The position numbers and the translations under genes are program-made. From positions 1-18,800 of the forward strand of contig CALWVX010000013.1 of NCBI GenBank assembly GCA_944385065.1: 18,800 nt of DNA. Reading direction: 5' to 3'. Numbering within the stretch: position 1 is the first letter of the stretch; each line of letters begins with the position of its first letter. The notes under the pieces are model-generated. The model made no database searches. It saw only the letters and a list, made by a program, of their open reading frames with translations, and was not told where the DNA came from. Positions 8,707 through 14,808 of this stretch are shown one piece after another. This stretch comes from an uncultured Oscillospiraceae bacterium. Its GTDB lineage: Bacteria; Bacillota; Clostridia; Oscillospirales; Oscillospiraceae.

Positions 8707-8812
8707 GTTGAGAGTGAAGAGTGAAGATGTGGTAGTCGCCGAAGGCGAATGATCTCAAATGGTCCGGCTGCGCCGGACACAATATCTTCACTCTTTACTC
8801 TTCACGTTCCAC
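8707..8812. mobile_element. MITE-like element copy 1 with heptamer inverted ends
   Basis: The left end reads GTTGAGA-GTGAAGA-GTGAAGA (8707-8727). The right end, on the opposite strand, reads GTGGAAC-GTGAAGA-GTAAAGA-GTGAAGA (8812-8785). The core holds two hairpins: TCGCC/GGCGA (8736-8748) and a 7-bp stem GTCCGGC/GCCGGAC (8762-8778). It also has the word CGAATGATCTCAAATGG (8746-8762), which recurs with three changes in copy 2. There is no room for a transposase. The element fills the ecfA1-ecfA2 spacer and reaches into the 3' end of ecfA1. Confidence 0.78.
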
Positions 8813-9658
8813 TCTGCATAAAAGTTCTTTCAGCGCTTGGGCGCACTCCTCGTCGCTGAGAGCGTCCAGGGGCACGTCCAGCCCCTCCCGGCGCAGTTCC
8901 CACAGAAGCTCGGTAGTCTGGGGGACGGTGAGGCCCACCGCCCGCAGCTCCTCCACATGGGAGAAGACCTCCTTGGGGGCGCCGTCGGCCACCACCCGGC
9001 CCTTGGCCATCACCACCAGCCGGTCGGCCTGGGCCGCCTCGTCCATGTGGTGGGTGATGAGGACCACTGTGACCCCCCGCTCCCGGTTGAGCTGCTTGAT
9101 GGTGCGCAGCACGTCGGCCCGGCCGATGGGGTCCAGCATGGCGGTGGGTTCGTCCAATACAATGCACCGGGGCTGCATGGCGATGACTCCGGCGATGGCC
9201 ACCCGCTGCTTCTGCCCGCCGGACAGAAGATGGGGGGCGTGCTCCCGGTATTCGTACATGCCCACCGCTTTCAGCGCGTCGTCCACCCGGCGGCGGATTT
9301 CCTCCGGGGGAACGCCCAGGTTCTCCGGGGCGAAGGCCACGTCCTCCTCCACCACGTTGGCCACGATCTGGTTGTCCGGGTTCTGAAACACCATGCCCAC
9401 CGTGCGCCGAATCTCCAGCAGGCGGTCCTCGTCCAGCGTGTCCACGCCGGCCACATAGACCTTGCCGCCGGAGGGCAGCAGAATGGCGTTGAAGTGCTTG
9501 GCCAGGGTGGACTTGCCGCTGCCGTTGTGGCCCAGCACCGCTACAAAGGAGCCCTCCTGGATGTCCAGGCTCACCCCGTCCAGCACCACAGGGGTGACCC
9601 CCTCGGCGGCGGGATAGGAGAAGCGGACGTTCTCCGCCTTGATAATCGCGTCTTTCAT
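8795..9658 (-). CDS. ecfA1: ECF transporter ATPase EcfA1
   Basis: A 287-residue ABC ATPase that pairs with EcfA2 to power vitamin uptake through EcfT and separate S components. It has Walker A GHNGSGKS (43-50), Q-loop FQNPDNQ (91-97; the NPDNQ form is typical of EcfA1), signature LSGGQKQR (145-152), Walker B CIVLDE (165-170) and an H-loop at H203/H204. The frame extends 45 codons upstream into a MITE-like element. I chose the ATG at 9658 because it begins the conserved KAENVRFSYP segment and has GAGGGTG 6 bases upstream. The last residues (about RVEREE) and the TAA stop are encoded by the end of another copy of the element. No S component is in the window. Confidence 0.94.
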   Translation of the reverse strand: MKDAIIKAENVRFSYPAAEGVTPVVLDGVSLDIQEGSFVAVLGHNGSGKSTLAKHFNAILLPSGGKVYVAGVDTLDEDRLLEIRRTVGMVFQNPDNQIVANVVEEDVAFAPENLGVPPEEIRRRVDDALKAVGMYEYREHAPHLLSGGQKQRVAIAGVIAMQPRCIVLDEPTAMLDPIGRADVLRTIKQLNRERGVTVVLITHHMDEAAQADRLVVMAKGRVVADGAPKEVFSHVEELRAVGLTVPQTTELLWELRREGLDVPLDALSDEECAQALKELLCRVEREE

Positions 9659-9681
9659 AGTAACACCCTCTTTTGGGCAAA

Positions 9682-9793
9682 GTGAAGAGTTGAGAGAGAA
9701 GAGTGAAGAGATAGAATTTGCCGGAGACGAATGATTGGAAATGGCCGGCTTTGCAGGACACAGCATCTCCACTCTTGTCTCTTTACTCTTCAC
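9682..9793. mobile_element. MITE-like element copy 2 with heptamer inverted ends
   Basis: The left end reads GTGAAGA-GTTGAGA-GAGAAGA-GTGAAGA (9682-9709). The right end, on the opposite strand, reads GTGAAGA-GTAAAGA-GACAAGA-GTGGAGA (9793-9766). The core contains CGAATGATTGGAAATGG (9728-9744), matching 14 of 17 bases of the word in copy 1, and a degenerate version of the second hairpin (GGCCGGC... then GCAGGACAC). It fills the spacer between the methyltransferase gene and ecfA1 and encodes the end of the former. Confidence 0.78.
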
Positions 9794-10658
9794 TCTTTTT
9801 ACAGGTCCACCGGCCGGTAGCCCCGCAGGGGAGGGCCAGGCCGCTCTCGGTGACGGGCAGGCCCAGCTCGTCGGAGACGGTGTGTCCGCCGAACTCTTTG
9901 GAGATCAGAGTCTCCAGAATGTAGGTGAGCACCGACGGGGCCAGCCCGGTGGTGTAGGAGTTCAGAATGAGGAACAGGGGCCGGTCGGACAGGACTCCCC
10001 GCACCAGCTCCACGAAGGGGTACAGGTTTTCCTCCAGCTTCCACACCTCGCCGGTGGGGCCGCGGCCATAGCTGGGGGGGTCCATGATGACGGCGTCGTA
10101 CTTCCGGCCCCGGCGGATTTCCCGCTCCACAAACTTGGCGCAGTCGTCCACGATCCACCGGATGGGGGCGTCCTCCAGATGGGAGGACCTGGCGTTTTCC
10201 CGGGCCCACTGGACCATGCCCTTTGCCGCGTCCACGTGGCACACGCTGGCCCCGGCGGCGGCGCAGGCCACGGTGGCCCCGCCGGTATAGGCGAACAGGT
10301 TGAGCACGCTGATGGGGCGGCCGGCGGAGCGGATCTGCTCCTGGGCCCAGTCCCAGTTGGCCGCCTGCTCGGGGAACAGGCCGGTGTGCTTGAAGTTCAT
10401 GGGCTTGATATTAAAGGTGAGGGAGCCGTAGGACACCGTCCACCGCTCGGGCATGGACTTGTTCTGCCAGTGCCCCCCGCCGGTGGAGGAGCGGGCATAC
10501 CGGCCCGCGTTGCGCTTCCAGCCGGGGTGGAGCTTGGGGGTGTTCCAGATGGCCTGGGGGTCGGGGCGGACCAGCAGCTGGTCCCCCCAGCGCTCCAGCT
10601 TCTCCCCCCGGGAGCAGTCGATGAGTTCATAATCCTTCCACTGGTCGGCGCGCCACAC
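9783..10658 (-). CDS. Class I SAM-dependent rRNA methyltransferase (RlmI-like)
   Basis: A 291-residue Rossmann-fold methyltransferase. SAM-binding motif I is VLNLFAYTGGAT (118-129), with acidic motif II at D143 and the catalytic-site motif IV MDPPSYGRG (192-200). HTGLFPEQ (91-98) upstream of motif I is typical of RlmI/RlmK-like 23S rRNA cytosine-5 methyltransferases (Methyltrans_SAM family). The N-terminal PUA domain of full RlmI (about 390 residues) is missing, so the exact RNA target is open and I give no symbol. The GTG start has AGGAGAGGGGG upstream. The last residues (KKSEE) and stop are read from MITE-like copy 2. It heads the minus-strand block with its own promoter and diverges from the coiled-coil gene. 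Confidence 0.85.
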   Translation of the reverse strand: MWRADQWKDYELIDCSRGEKLERWGDQLLVRPDPQAIWNTPKLHPGWKRNAGRYARSSTGGGHWQNKSMPERWTVSYGSLTFNIKPMNFKHTGLFPEQAANWDWAQEQIRSAGRPISVLNLFAYTGGATVACAAAGASVCHVDAAKGMVQWARENARSSHLEDAPIRWIVDDCAKFVEREIRRGRKYDAVIMDPPSYGRGPTGEVWKLEENLYPFVELVRGVLSDRPLFLILNSYTTGLAPSVLTYILETLISKEFGGHTVSDELGLPVTESGLALPCGATGRWTCKKSEE

Positions 10659-10700
10659 GGCCGGTTCCCCCTCTCCTGACAGGACGAATAAAACTATGAT

Positions 10701-10730
10701 AGTATATCATCCGCCGCCCGGTCCCGTCAA
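10701..10730 (-). promoter_or_regulatory. Promoter of the methyltransferase gene
   Basis: On the minus strand TTGACG (10730-10725), an 18-base spacer and TATACT (10706-10701) precede the GTG start by about 42 bases. It probably also drives ecfA1-ecfA2-ecfT downstream. Confidence 0.72.
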
Positions 10731-10742
10731 TGAAATATGGGG

Positions 10743-10780
10743 AAGTTTCCCGGAATTTTCGGGGAATTTCCGGGAAACTT
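10743..10780. promoter_or_regulatory. Perfect 13-bp inverted repeat between divergent promoters
   Basis: AAGTTTCCCGGAA (10743-10755) and its exact complement TTCCGGGAAACTT (10768-10780) flank a 12-base spacer. It lies between the minus-strand promoter (10701-10730) and the plus-strand promoter (10791-10819), upstream of both -35 elements. This suits an operator or activator site shared by both genes. It could also form a hairpin, but neither predicted transcript contains it. Confidence 0.7.
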
Positions 10781-10790
10781 GAGAAGTGGA

Positions 10791-10819
10791 TTGTCAGAGA
10801 CGGGAAGTTGTGATAAAAT
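10791..10819 (+). promoter_or_regulatory. Promoter of the coiled-coil gene
   Basis: TTGTCA (10791-10796), a 17-base spacer and TAAAAT (10814-10819), 72 bases before the ATG. The leader contains a small GCCGG/CCGGC hairpin at 10841-10855. Confidence 0.62.
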
Positions 10820-10890
10820 ACCTGCAAAAGCGACACGCAGGCCGGCGGCGCCGGCAAAACAGCGGCCCAGGGCCGAGCGAGGTGCACAGT

Positions 10891-11610
10891 ATGGATCATC
10901 CCTTTCGTACCGCCGTGTTCGGCGGCTTTCAGCGCCAGGACGTATTGACCTACCTGGAGGAACAGGCCAAGCAGAGCCAGCAGCAGCGGGAGGAGCTGGA
11001 GCGCCGTCTGGACGAGCAGAAGAAGGAGGCGGAGAATGCCCGCAGCCAGGCGGAGGCGCTGAACGGCCAGATGGAGCAGCACCGCGCGGAGTGCGGGCGG
11101 CTCCGGGAGGAGCGGGAGGCGCTGATGGGTCAGCTGGAGCAGGCCAACCGGGATCTGTCCGCCAGCCGCACCCAGGTCAGCCAGGCTGCCCGGGAGCTGG
11201 AGGAGCTGCGGAAGGAGCGGGACGAGCTTCAGGCCCGACTGGAGGCTCTGACGCCGGGCGCTCAGGCCTATGAGCAGCTGAAAGACCGCACCGCCGGGGT
11301 GGAGCTGGAGGCCCACCGCCGGGCCCAGACCATCCAGGAGCAGGCCCGGGAGGAGACCCGCCGGCTTCACCGGCAGGTGGAGCAGTGGCTCCAGGGGGTG
11401 GAGCGGGAGTACGACGCCCTGCGCACCCAGGTGGAGACCACAGCCGCCCACGCGGCCCAGGAGCTGCGGCAGGCAAATGAGTGCCTGGAGCGGGCCTGCG
11501 CCCGCATGGGGGAGCAGGAGGACGCGCTGGCCGCATTGGGGCGGGCCTATGGCGCCGGGGAGGGATCCCCGAAGGTGGAGCCCCCCATGCCCATCCCGGA
11601 AGAGGAGTAA
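10891..11610 (+). CDS. DivIVA-like N-terminal motif, coiled-coil protein
   Basis: A 239-residue cytoplasmic protein. The first 25 residues (FRTAVFGGFQRQDVLTYLEE) match the pattern of the DivIVA/GpsB N-terminal domain: F, then a small Gly-containing turn, then D-V-x-x-[YF]-L-[ED]. From about 22 to 190 the sequence is almost uninterrupted heptad-type helix rich in E, Q, R and L. A short acidic/proline tail (PKVEPPMPIPEEE) ends it. DivIVA proteins sense membrane curvature and organise septum or pole; whether this one does is inference from the motif and coiled coil. The ATG has GAGGTG about 10 bases upstream. It stands alone between its own promoter and a hairpin terminator. Coiled-coil composition makes chance similarity easy, so the family call is moderate. 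Confidence 0.72.
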   Translation: MDHPFRTAVFGGFQRQDVLTYLEEQAKQSQQQREELERRLDEQKKEAENARSQAEALNGQMEQHRAECGRLREEREALMGQLEQANRDLSASRTQVSQAARELEELRKERDELQARLEALTPGAQAYEQLKDRTAGVELEAHRRAQTIQEQAREETRRLHRQVEQWLQGVEREYDALRTQVETTAAHAAQELRQANECLERACARMGEQEDALAALGRAYGAGEGSPKVEPPMPIPEEE

Positions 11611-11624
11611 AACGGGAGAAGACC

Positions 11625-11650
11625 GGGCGCCGGCCGTATGGCCGGCGCCC
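11625..11650 (+). terminator. Hairpin after the coiled-coil gene
   Basis: A perfect 11-bp GC-rich stem (GGGCGCCGGCC/GGCCGGCGCCC, loop GTAT) begins 14 bases after the stop codon. No proper T tract follows, so it may terminate only partially or serve to stabilise the 3' end. Confidence 0.6.
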
Positions 11651-11720
11651 GCCGCAGTTTCCGGGCGGCTATGGGGAAAACAGAAGAAAAACTTGGATAG
11701 ACCGGCTGAAAAAGTATGGA

Positions 11721-11744
11721 TTTCCACAAAACAAACTGTGGAAA
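11721..11744. promoter_or_regulatory. TTTCCACA-n8-TGTGGAAA palindrome upstream of the sugar kinase
   Basis: Two perfect 8-base arms with an 8-base A-rich spacer, ending 27 bases before the candidate -10 (11772-11777) and so next to the -35 region. It could be an operator for the kinase-PTS operon. The right arm with the next base, read on the minus strand, is TTTTCCACA, one mismatch from the DnaA box TTATCCACA, so DnaA binding is an alternative. Confidence 0.6.
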
Positions 11745-11771
11745 ATGCTGGATTTTTTGCCGGCGGTATGA

Positions 11772-11777
11772 TATAGT
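11772..11777 (+). promoter_or_regulatory. Candidate -10 of the kinase-PTS operon
   Basis: TATAGT lies 61 bases before the kinase ATG. The hexamer 17 bases upstream, TGGATT (11749-11754), is a weak -35, which would suit a promoter needing an activator. Confidence 0.45.
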
Positions 11778-11838
11778 ATCCCTGCAATTGGGTGGAGGGA
11801 GCCTTCGTGCCGCTCTGGGCGGGGAAAGGGACAAGATC

Positions 11839-12771
11839 ATGAGAGATATTACGGCCATAGGCGAACTGCTGGTGGATTTGACCTGGACAGGGACCAACGA
11901 AGCGGGCGTTCCGCTGTACGCGGCCAACCCGGGCGGAGCTCCCGCCAATGTGGCGGCCGCCGCCTCCCGCCTGGGGGCTCGGACGGCCTTTGTAGGCAAG
12001 GTGGGCCGGGACGCCTTCGGGCGCTATCTGCGCCGGGTGCTGGAGGACAACGGGGTGGACGTCTCCGGCCTGCGGGAGGGCGAGCGGGCCACCACCATGT
12101 CGGTGGTCTCGGTGGATGAGCGGGGAGAGCGGGAGTTCTCCTTCCTGCGGGGGGCCGACTGGGATCTGTCCCCGGAGGAGGTGGACCAGAGTCTGGTGGA
12201 GGACAGCAAGATCCTCCATTTCGGCTCGGTGACCCTGACCCCCGGCCTGTGCCGGAGCACCACGATCTTTGCCGCCCGGCACGCCCGGCACCACGGGGCG
12301 CTGGTGAGCTATGACCCCAATTATCGGGAAAAACTGTGGCAGGATCGGGCCCAGGCGGAACAGTGGATGACCATGGTTCTGCCTCTGGTGGACATCATCA
12401 AGCTGGCCCGGGAGGAGCTGCCTCTGGTGGCCGGAGTGGACGGCCTGGAGGAGGGCAGCCGCCGCCTGGAGGAGCGGGGGATGTCGCTGGTGCTGGTGAC
12501 CCTGGGGGCGGAGGGAGCCTTCTGCCGCTGGCGGGGGGAGTGCTTTGCCGTCCCCGGCGTGCCGGTGGAGGTGGCCGACACCAACGGAGCGGGGGACTCC
12601 TTCCTGGGGGCCGTGCTGGCCCGGCTGTGCCGCCGGGGCGAGAAGCCTCTGGAGGGGCTGACCGCCGGTGAGCTGGCGGAGATCGTGGCCTACGCCAACC
12701 GGGCCGCCGCCCTGACCTGTTCCCGGCCGGGGGCGATCCCGGCCCTGCCCAACCGGGAAGAACTGGACTGA
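11839..12771 (+). CDS. PfkB-family sugar kinase, probably fructokinase
   Basis: A 310-residue ribokinase-fold kinase that phosphorylates a sugar with ATP in the cytoplasm. The N-terminal signature GGAPANVAAAASRLG (32-46) contacts the sugar. The C-terminal DTNGAGDSF (247-255) provides the anion hole and the catalytic base D253. IGELLVDL at 7-14 and the overall length fit bacterial fructokinases; 2-keto-3-deoxygluconate or other PfkB substrates cannot be excluded. The frame is open 41 codons further upstream through the promoter region. I chose the ATG preceded by GAAAGGG at 8 bases. HPr follows after 15 bases and enzyme I after that, so it starts a three-gene operon linking sugar phosphorylation to phosphotransfer proteins. 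Confidence 0.88.
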   Translation: MRDITAIGELLVDLTWTGTNEAGVPLYAANPGGAPANVAAAASRLGARTAFVGKVGRDAFGRYLRRVLEDNGVDVSGLREGERATTMSVVSVDERGEREFSFLRGADWDLSPEEVDQSLVEDSKILHFGSVTLTPGLCRSTTIFAARHARHHGALVSYDPNYREKLWQDRAQAEQWMTMVLPLVDIIKLAREELPLVAGVDGLEEGSRRLEERGMSLVLVTLGAEGAFCRWRGECFAVPGVPVEVADTNGAGDSFLGAVLARLCRRGEKPLEGLTAGELAEIVAYANRAAALTCSRPGAIPALPNREELD

Positions 12772-12786
12772 GGGGGAGAAGAGGAC

Positions 12787-13044
12787 ATGCGGGAATTCAC
12801 CTATACGCTGACACACCCCAACGGCCTCCACGGCCGGCCGGCTATGGAGCTGGCCGACTTTGCCCGGAAGCTGGACAGCGCGGTCACCGTGCGGAAAGGG
12901 GAGCGGTCCGCCCCGGCGGACCACCTGATGGCCCTGATGCTTCTGGGAGCGGCGCAGGGGGATGAGGTGACCGTTACGGTCGAGGGCGGAGACGAGGGGC
13001 GGTCCTGGGAGGCTGTCCGGCAGTTTTTCCAGGAGCACCTGTAA
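12787..13044 (+). CDS. ptsH: Divergent HPr-like phosphocarrier protein
   Basis: An 85-residue HPr-fold protein. Enzyme I would phosphorylate His15 in GLHGRPA (13-19; the common form is GLHARPA), from which phosphate passes to EIIA domains. The C-terminal LMALMLLGAAQGDEVTV matches the IMGLMSLGAKKGDE region of HPr. By that alignment the regulatory Ser46 is replaced by His46, with Asp45 before it, so HPr kinase/phosphorylase and CcpA-type control should not operate on it. An AGAAGAGGA ribosome binding site precedes the ATG. It sits between the sugar kinase and enzyme I genes, 11 bases before the latter, which makes enzyme I its obvious partner. It may be a second, specialised HPr rather than the housekeeping one. 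Confidence 0.88.
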   Translation: MREFTYTLTHPNGLHGRPAMELADFARKLDSAVTVRKGERSAPADHLMALMLLGAAQGDEVTVTVEGGDEGRSWEAVRQFFQEHL

Positions 13045-13055
13045 GGAGGACAGAC

Positions 13056-14663
13056 GTGGAGAAGTGGTCTGGCATCCCGGTGTGTCCCGGAGTGGCCCTG
13101 GGAAAGCTGTATGTGATGCGCCGCCCGCCCGAACCGCCGGCGGCGGGAGAGAGAGATCCGGACCGGGAGCTGAAGCGGCTGGCCTGGGCCCGGGCGCGGG
13201 CGGAGGAGCAGCTGGAGGAGCAGTACCGCCTGGCCCTGTCCCGTCTGGGACAGGACGAGGCGGATATTTTCCGCCTGCACCGGATGATGCTGGAGGACCC
13301 GGACTTCTGGGCAGCCGCCTGTGAGCCGGTGGAGACCGGTGCGACAAGCGCCCGGGCCGGAGTCCTGGCGGCGGGGGAGCGGTTTGCGGATCAGCTTCGG
13401 ACGCTGGAGGATCCCTATCTTCGGGCGCGGGCGGAGGATGTGGAGGAGGCGGCCCGGCTGGTGGCCGCCCAGCTGGACGGCACACAGACCGCGATCCGTC
13501 TGCCCGGTCCCGTCATTCTGGCGGCGGACAGTCTGGACCCGGGGGAACTGCTGAATCTGGAGCGGGACAAGGTGCTGGGGCTGGTTCTGGGCCGGGCGGC
13601 GCCCAGCGGACACTGGGCGGTGCTGGCCCGCGCCATGGGGCTGCCCGCCGTCACAGGGGTGGCGGCAGAGCCCGAGTGGGACGGCCGGAGTGCCGGCCTG
13701 GACGGAGAGACGGGAGCGCTGTATCTGGAGCCTGACGAGGGGATCAGCCGGGCGCTCTCCCGAAAAGAGAACGCAATGACCCTTCGGGGGAAAGAGCAGG
13801 CGGAGGCAGCGCAGCGCCCCGCCGTTACCCGGAGCGGACGGAAAATGAAGGTGTGCGCCAATATCGGCCGCCCGGAAGAGGCCGCCCAGGCTCTGGCCCA
13901 GGGGGCCGACGGGGTGGGACTGTTTCGGACGGAATTTCTGTGCCTGGGGTGGACGGAGTGCCCCGGGGAGGAGGAACAGTTCCAGGCCTATCGACAGGCG
14001 GTCGAGGCGATGCAGGGCCGGACAGTGACCATCCGCACCCTGGACCTGGGCGGGGATAAGCAGGCGCCCTGGCTGCCCCCGGAGGAGGGGGAGAATCCGG
14101 CGCTGGGTCTGCGGGGGATCCGCCTGACGCTGGCCCGGCCGGAGCTGTTTGTCCCCCAGCTGCGGGCCGTTTTGCGGGCGGCCGCCTTCGGGCCGGTTGC
14201 CCTGATGTTTCCCATGGTTACCTCTCCGGAGGAGGTGCGCCGGGCCCGGGCGCTGCTGGAACAGTGCCGGACTCAGCTGGAGGCGGAGGGGGTGTCTGCG
14301 GGGACGCCGGAGGTAGGGGTGATGATCGAGACCCCCGCCGCCGCGCTGATGGCCCATGAGCTGGCCCGAATGGTGGACTTTTTCTCCCTCGGCACCAACG
14401 ACCTGACCCAGTACACCCTGGCCGCCGACCGGCAGAATCCGGCTCTGGCCGGGCTGTGGGACCAGCGGCACCCCGCCGTGCTGGACCTGATCCGCCGCAC
14501 CGCCCGGGCCGCCCGGGAGGCGGGAATCCGGACGGCAGTGTGCGGACAGCTGGCCGCCGACCGAGAGATGACCGCATTCCTGCTGGAGGCGGGGGTGGAT
14601 GAGCTGTCCGTCCCGCCGGCAGATGTGGCGGCGGTGAAGGCGGCGGTCAGAGCGCTGGATTGA
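13056..14663 (+). CDS. ptsI: Phosphoenolpyruvate-protein phosphotransferase (enzyme I)
   Basis: A 535-residue enzyme that takes phosphate from PEP and passes it to HPr. The phosphorylated histidine is H186 in APSGHWAVLARAMGLPAV (182-199), where the usual T-S-H reads S-G-H. The PEP-binding barrel carries RTEF (291-294), RTLDLGGDK (327-335), GLRGIRL (351-357), MIETPAAA (423-430), NDLTQYTLAADR (448-459) and the catalytic cysteine in CGQL (496-499). It is about 35-40 residues shorter than typical enzyme I (near 570), the loss being spread over the N-terminal half and C-terminus. The GTG start has TAAGGAGGACAGAC upstream. No PTS permease or EIIA gene is in the window, so the final acceptor is unknown. 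A strong hairpin ends the operon. Confidence 0.93.
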   Translation: MEKWSGIPVCPGVALGKLYVMRRPPEPPAAGERDPDRELKRLAWARARAEEQLEEQYRLALSRLGQDEADIFRLHRMMLEDPDFWAAACEPVETGATSARAGVLAAGERFADQLRTLEDPYLRARAEDVEEAARLVAAQLDGTQTAIRLPGPVILAADSLDPGELLNLERDKVLGLVLGRAAPSGHWAVLARAMGLPAVTGVAAEPEWDGRSAGLDGETGALYLEPDEGISRALSRKENAMTLRGKEQAEAAQRPAVTRSGRKMKVCANIGRPEEAAQALAQGADGVGLFRTEFLCLGWTECPGEEEQFQAYRQAVEAMQGRTVTIRTLDLGGDKQAPWLPPEEGENPALGLRGIRLTLARPELFVPQLRAVLRAAAFGPVALMFPMVTSPEEVRRARALLEQCRTQLEAEGVSAGTPEVGVMIETPAAALMAHELARMVDFFSLGTNDLTQYTLAADRQNPALAGLWDQRHPAVLDLIRRTARAAREAGIRTAVCGQLAADREMTAFLLEAGVDELSVPPADVAAVKAAVRALD

Positions 14664-14684
14664 GCAGACAGGATGACAAGACAG

Positions 14685-14713
14685 GGGCCGCCCGGCAAAA
14701 TGCCGGGCGGCCC
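14685..14713 (+). terminator. Terminator of the kinase-HPr-enzyme I operon
   Basis: A perfect 13-bp stem (GGGCCGCCCGGCA/TGCCGGGCGGCCC, loop AAA) is followed by TCTTGTATGTTTTT. Its stem sequence recurs at 16248-16276. Confidence 0.85.
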
Positions 14714-14746
14714 TCTTGTATGTTTTTCAAAAGGTGCTCCGGGTGG

Positions 14747-14778
14747 GGAACCGTTTGCCGCCCCCGTGCATCTATAAT
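14747..14778 (+). promoter_or_regulatory. Putative ECF-type promoter of the sigma factor gene
   Basis: GGAACC (14747-14752), 16 bases, then CATCTA (14769-14774) resembles ECF sigma promoters (GGAAC-type -35, short -10), suggesting autoregulation. The sequence also contains TATAAT (14773-14778), but no sigma-A -35 lies at the right distance, so a housekeeping promoter is less likely. Confidence 0.5.
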
Positions 14779-14808
14779 AGTGTCCGGACAGAGAGACGAG
14801 GTGATGGA

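Noticed and set aside
8648..8791. 48-codon N-terminal extension of EcfA2
   Set aside because: It translates the MITE-like element, has no family similarity, and a ribosome binding site supports the start at 8647.
8707..8812. CRISPR array or tRNA-like structure in the heptamer regions
   Set aside because: Units are only 7 bases with no spacers, and the inverted-end arrangement with hairpins fits a MITE-like element.
9659..9793. 45-codon N-terminal extension of EcfA1
   Set aside because: It is again element sequence; GAGGGTG and conservation support the start at 9658.
10627..13485. 952-codon minus-strand frame across the coiled-coil, kinase and HPr genes
   Set aside because: Proline/glycine/arginine-rich translation antisense to several well-supported genes; it crosses promoters and terminators of the real genes.
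12801..14471. 556-codon minus-strand frame opposite enzyme I
   Set aside because: Shadow of ptsI: no family signature, whereas the plus strand carries every enzyme I motif.
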